From NCBI GenBank assembly GCA_017998195.1, contig JAGODN010000054.1, forward strand, positions 1 to 10,299: a DNA stretch of 10,299 nucleotides, in the 5' to 3' direction. Shown here in pieces: positions 7,502 to 10,299 of this stretch (position 1 is its first letter; every line of letters begins with the position of its first letter). The translations under genes and the position numbers were made by a program. The notes under the pieces were generated by a model. It saw only the letters and a list, made by a program, of their open reading frames with translations. It searched no databases and was not told where the DNA came from. The stretch is from Desulfobulbus sp. Its GTDB lineage: Bacteria > Desulfobacterota > Desulfobulbia > Desulfobulbales > Desulfobulbaceae.

Positions 7502-8989
7502 ATGGAAACCACGAGCAATCTTCTCCAGCAGCGCCGCGACAAGGCACAGTCCCTGGCCGAGGCCGGCGTCCGCCTGTTCAGCAACACCTTCAAGGCCCCC
7601 CAGCCGATCGGCGACCTCCTGCCCCTGGGCGCACCGCTCGCCGCCGAGGCCCACGACGAGTCGGGCCGCCGTTTCCGCATCGCCGGCCGGGTGATGGCCA
7701 TGCGCCGCTTCGGCAAGGCCGCCTTCTTCCACCTGCAGGACGCGGAGCACCGCATCCAGGTGTACGCCCGCCGCGACCTGCTCGGCGAGGAGGCCTACGG
7801 GCTGTTCAAGAAATGGGACGTGGGTGACATCGTCGGCGTCGAGGGCAGCCTGTTCAAGACCAAGACCGGCGAACTGAGCGTGGAGGCCACCCGCCTGCAG
7901 ATGGTCACCAAGTCCTTGCGGCCCCTGCCGGAGAAGTTCCACGGGCTGACCGACGTGGAGACCCGCTACCGCCAGCGCTACCTGGACCTGATCGTCAACC
8001 CCGAGGTGCGCGACACCTTCCGCAAGCGGGTGGAGATCATCCGCCTGATCCGCGAGTTCCTCGCCAACCGCGGCTTCCTGGAGGTGGAGACGCCGATGAT
8101 GCAGCCGGTGCCCGGCGGGGCCACGGCCAAGCCCTTTTGCACCCACCACAACGCCCTCGACATGGACCTCTACCTGCGCATCGCGCCGGAGTTGTACCTC
8201 AAGCGGCTGTTGGTGGGCGGCTTCGACAAGGTGTTCGAGATCAACCGCAACTTCCGCAACGAGGGGCTGTCCACCCGCCACAACCCCGAGTTCACCATGC
8301 TCGAGTTCTACCAGGCCTACGCCACCTATCACGACCTGATGGACCTGACCGAGGAGATGATCAGCTGGCTGGCGCACGAGGTGACCGGCACGCTCGACCT
8401 CACCTACCAGGGCATGGCCGTCAACCTGGCCCCGCCGTGGCGGCGCTACACCATGGCCGAGGCCCTGGTGGAGGTGGGCGGGCTCGACCCGGCGGTGGTC
8501 GCTGACGACGAGGCGGTCATGGCGCTGGCGAAGGAAAAGGGCATCGAGCTGCAGCCCGGCGCCGGCCCGGGCAAGGCCCGCACCGAGCTGTTCGAGCTGC
8601 TCGTCGAGGAGCGGCTCATCGACCCGACCTTCATCACCTCCTACCCCACCGAGGTGTCGCCGCTGGCCCGGCGCAACGAGGAGGATCCCACGGTCACCGA
8701 CCGGTTCGAGCTGTTCATCACCGGCCGGGAGATCGCCAACGCCTTCTCCGAGCTGAACGACCCCATCGACCAGCTGCAGCGCTTCCAGCGGCAGATCGAC
8801 GAGCGCGGCGACGACGACGAGATCCACCCGGTGCTCGACCGCGACTACGTGCGCGCCCTCGAGTACGGCATGCCGGCCGCGGCCGGCGAGGGCATCGGCA
8901 TCGACCGGCTGGTGATGCTGCTCACCGACGCGCCGTCCATCCGCGACGTCATCCTCTTCCCCCAGCTCAAACGCGAAACAGGCGAGTGA
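7502..8989 (+). CDS. lysS: Lysyl-tRNA synthetase, class II
   Basis: A 495-aa cytosolic enzyme that charges tRNA-Lys with lysine using ATP. Length is normal for the bacterial class II form. The N-terminal OB-fold anticodon-binding domain covers about 57-150 (FRIAGRVMAMRRFGKAAFFHLQD region). The catalytic core has motif 1 (GFLEVETPMMQPVPGGA, about 191-207), motif 2 (FEINRNFRNEGLSTRHNPEF, about 245-264, with ATP-binding R251) and motif 3 (GIGIDRLVML to SIRDV, about 464-483). The substrate-pocket segment FITGREIANAFSELNDP is at 405-421. ATG 7502 is used because no in-frame start codon lies immediately upstream and the N-terminus fits the family; it has no Shine-Dalgarno. Ten bp separate it from the Lol permease gene, implying co-transcription. 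The linkage of lysS to lolC-lolD is known from several deltaproteobacterial genomes. Confidence 0.97.
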   Translation: METTSNLLQQRRDKAQSLAEAGVRLFSNTFKAPQPIGDLLPLGAPLAAEAHDESGRRFRIAGRVMAMRRFGKAAFFHLQDAEHRIQVYARRDLLGEEAYGLFKKWDVGDIVGVEGSLFKTKTGELSVEATRLQMVTKSLRPLPEKFHGLTDVETRYRQRYLDLIVNPEVRDTFRKRVEIIRLIREFLANRGFLEVETPMMQPVPGGATAKPFCTHHNALDMDLYLRIAPELYLKRLLVGGFDKVFEINRNFRNEGLSTRHNPEFTMLEFYQAYATYHDLMDLTEEMISWLAHEVTGTLDLTYQGMAVNLAPPWRRYTMAEALVEVGGLDPAVVADDEAVMALAKEKGIELQPGAGPGKARTELFELLVEERLIDPTFITSYPTEVSPLARRNEEDPTVTDRFELFITGREIANAFSELNDPIDQLQRFQRQIDERGDDDEIHPVLDRDYVRALEYGMPAAAGEGIGIDRLVMLLTDAPSIRDVILFPQLKRETGE

Positions 8990-8999
8990 CGCGCGGCCC

Positions 9000-10226
9000 A
9001 TGGCCTCCTTCGAGTGGTTTGTCGGCCGGCGCTACCTGCGGGCCAAACGCAAGCAGAAGTTCATCTCGCTGATCACGCTCATCTCCATCCTCGGGGTGGC
9101 GGTGGGGGTGATGGCGCTGATCGTGGTGCTGTCGGTGTTCACCGGCTTCACCGAGGGGCTGCGCGACCAGATCATCGGCGTCAACGCCCACGCCCTGGTG
9201 CAGCGGTTCGGTGCGCCCATCGAGGACACCGAAGAGGTCGCGACCCGGGTCCGGGCCGTGGCCGGGGTCGAGGCCACCACCCCCTACATCTACGGCCAGG
9301 CCCTGATCACCTCGGCCGCCAACTCCACCGGCGTGGTGCTGCGCGGCATCGACCCGGCCACGGCCGCGCGGGTGATCAGCATCGGCGAGAAGATGGTGTT
9401 CGGCGCGCTCACCGACCTGGACCTCCCCGGCGAGGTGCCGGGCATCGTCCTCGGTCGCGACATGGCGCGGCAGCTGCAGGTCGGCCCGAACGACCGGGTG
9501 CGACTCATCTCCCCCAACGGCCCGCTCTCGCCCGGCGGCATCCTGCCGCGCATCCGCACCTGCCGGGTGGTGGGCATCTTCGAAACCGGCATGTACGAGT
9601 ACGACTCGACCATGGGCTTCCTCAACCTGGACACGGCCCGCTCGCTCGCCGACCTGGACCGGGGCGCGCACGGGCTCGAGGTGCGGGTGGCGGACGTGGA
9701 CCGGGCCGACCGCACCGCCGCGGCCATCCGTGAGGCGCTCGGGCCGCAGTACTCGGTGCGCGACTGGATGCAGCTCAACCGGAACCTGTTCGCCGCCCTC
9801 AAGCTGGAGAAACTCGGCATCTTCATCGCCCTCGACCTGATCATCCTGGTGGCGGCCCTGAACATCATCAGCGCGCTCATCATGGTGGTCATGGAAAAGA
9901 ACCGCGACATCGCCATCCTCAAGTCCATGGGCGCCACCACCCGCTCGATCATGCGCATCTTTTTCTACCAGGGGGCGGTCATCGGCCTGGCCGGGACCGC
10001 GCTCGGGGTGGGCGGCGGGCTCGGGCTGTGCGCCCTGCTGAAACGCTACAAGTTCATCGAACTGCCGTCGAACGTCTACCCCATGTCGACCATGCCGATC
10101 AAGGTGGTGCCGCTGGAGGTGACGGTGATCGCCCTGTCCGCCATCCTCATCACCCTGCTCGCCACCCTCTACCCCTCGTGGAAGGCCTCGCGGGTGCGGC
10201 CGGCGGAGGCGCTCAGCTATGAGTGA
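9000..10226 (+). CDS. lolC: Lipoprotein-releasing ABC transporter permease, LolC/LolE family
   Basis: A 408-aa inner-membrane permease that, with the ATPase LolD, extracts outer-membrane lipoproteins from the inner membrane and hands them to LolA. It has the expected four membrane segments: TM1 about 23-50, then a large periplasmic domain (about 51-268, MacB-PCD-like), then TM2 about 273-298, TM3 about 320-347 and TM4 about 371-392. The cytoplasmic coupling segment EKNRDIAILKSMGA (299-312) and the C-terminal tail YPSWKASRVRPAEALSYE are family signatures. Length lies between E. coli LolC (399) and LolE (414). Only one permease is seen here, so it may act as a homodimer (LolF-like) unless a second gene exists elsewhere. 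The start lies 10 bp after lysS with only a weak GAG as Shine-Dalgarno. The stop overlaps the lolD start by 8 bp, consistent with translational coupling. Confidence 0.92.
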   Translation: MASFEWFVGRRYLRAKRKQKFISLITLISILGVAVGVMALIVVLSVFTGFTEGLRDQIIGVNAHALVQRFGAPIEDTEEVATRVRAVAGVEATTPYIYGQALITSAANSTGVVLRGIDPATAARVISIGEKMVFGALTDLDLPGEVPGIVLGRDMARQLQVGPNDRVRLISPNGPLSPGGILPRIRTCRVVGIFETGMYEYDSTMGFLNLDTARSLADLDRGAHGLEVRVADVDRADRTAAAIREALGPQYSVRDWMQLNRNLFAALKLEKLGIFIALDLIILVAALNIISALIMVVMEKNRDIAILKSMGATTRSIMRIFFYQGAVIGLAGTALGVGGGLGLCALLKRYKFIELPSNVYPMSTMPIKVVPLEVTVIALSAILITLLATLYPSWKASRVRPAEALSYE

Positions 10227-10299
10227 GCCGCCGCTGCTCCGGGCCGAGGCGCTGTGCCGCAGCTACCAAAGCGGCGCGGACACCATCACCGTGCTGCGC
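10219..10299 (+). CDS. lolD: LolD, ATPase of the lipoprotein-releasing transporter (first 27 codons, runs off the right edge)
   Basis: LolD is the cytoplasmic ABC ATPase that powers LolC/E. The 27 visible residues (ending SGADTITVLR) follow the LolD N-terminal pattern: a short lead, LLRAEALCRSYQSG aligning with the usual LxxxxLxKSYxxG beta-strand, then a VL where the family reads VLxGV. ATG 10219 overlaps the permease stop in ATGAGTGA and has GGAGG (10205-10209) 9 nt upstream. Walker A and the other ATPase motifs lie beyond the window, so identity rests on this short match and on position after lolC. Confidence 0.85.
   Translation, partial: MSEPPLLRAEALCRSYQSGADTITVLR

Noticed and set aside
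7406..9001. A 531-codon open frame on the minus strand opposite lysS.
   Set aside because: lysS has all three class II motifs on the plus strand; the antisense frame has no domain, no ribosome binding site and the same compositional bias.

Overview
This window comes from a high-GC (about 70% by eye), Gram-negative bacterial chromosome. It most resembles a Desulfobacterota (deltaproteobacterial) genome, possibly near Desulfobulbales. The lineage call is an inference from three things: the lysS-lolC-lolD gene order, an NtrC-type sigma-54 response regulator beside a multi-sensor GGDEF protein, and cysteine-bearing GAF/PAS modules common in sulfate- and metal-reducing deltaproteobacteria. Nothing suggests a phage, transposon, plasmid or CRISPR locus. 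Coding density is high, and G+C looks even apart from a short AT-rich divergent promoter region near 6020-6060.

Left part, minus strand. At the left edge is the first part of grpE (GTG start at 234), with a clear ribosome binding site and a strong sigma-70-type promoter. Upstream of it, ending at 494, is a PLP-dependent class I/II aminotransferase followed by an intrinsic terminator. Further upstream are an 886-aa GAF-PAS-PAS-GGDEF-EAL protein and a 450-aa receiver-AAA+-HTH sigma-54 activator. The last two genes probably form a two-gene unit: they are 45 bp apart in the same frame, and the downstream gene has no ribosome binding site. The GGDEF domain is intact, with its inhibitory site, while the EAL domain has lost most catalytic residues. 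The protein is therefore predicted to make c-di-GMP rather than degrade it. No histidine kinase is present in the window for the response regulator.

Right part, plus strand. A 78-bp divergent region separates the response regulator from a TRAM-domain 23S rRNA (uracil-C5) methyltransferase of the RlmD/RumA family. Next come lysS (class II lysyl-tRNA synthetase), a LolC/LolE-type lipoprotein-release permease, and the first 27 codons of lolD, the ATPase of the same transporter, whose start overlaps the permease stop by 8 bp. lysS has its own promoter-like sequence and very likely heads a lysS-lolC-lolD operon.

The gene content is ordinary and I see no new multi-gene system. The signals most worth a second look are regulatory. 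(i) The aminotransferase and lysS genes have matching upstream layouts: a TTGAC(A/G)-N17-TAT promoter whose -35 box contains the stop codon of the preceding gene, a leader of 85-100 nt without a Shine-Dalgarno sequence, and the identical octamer CACAGAAT exactly 4 nt before the ATG. (ii) The GGDEF protein pairs cysteine-clustered sensor domains with a dead EAL domain. (iii) grpE lacks visible CIRCE or sigma-32 control elements.
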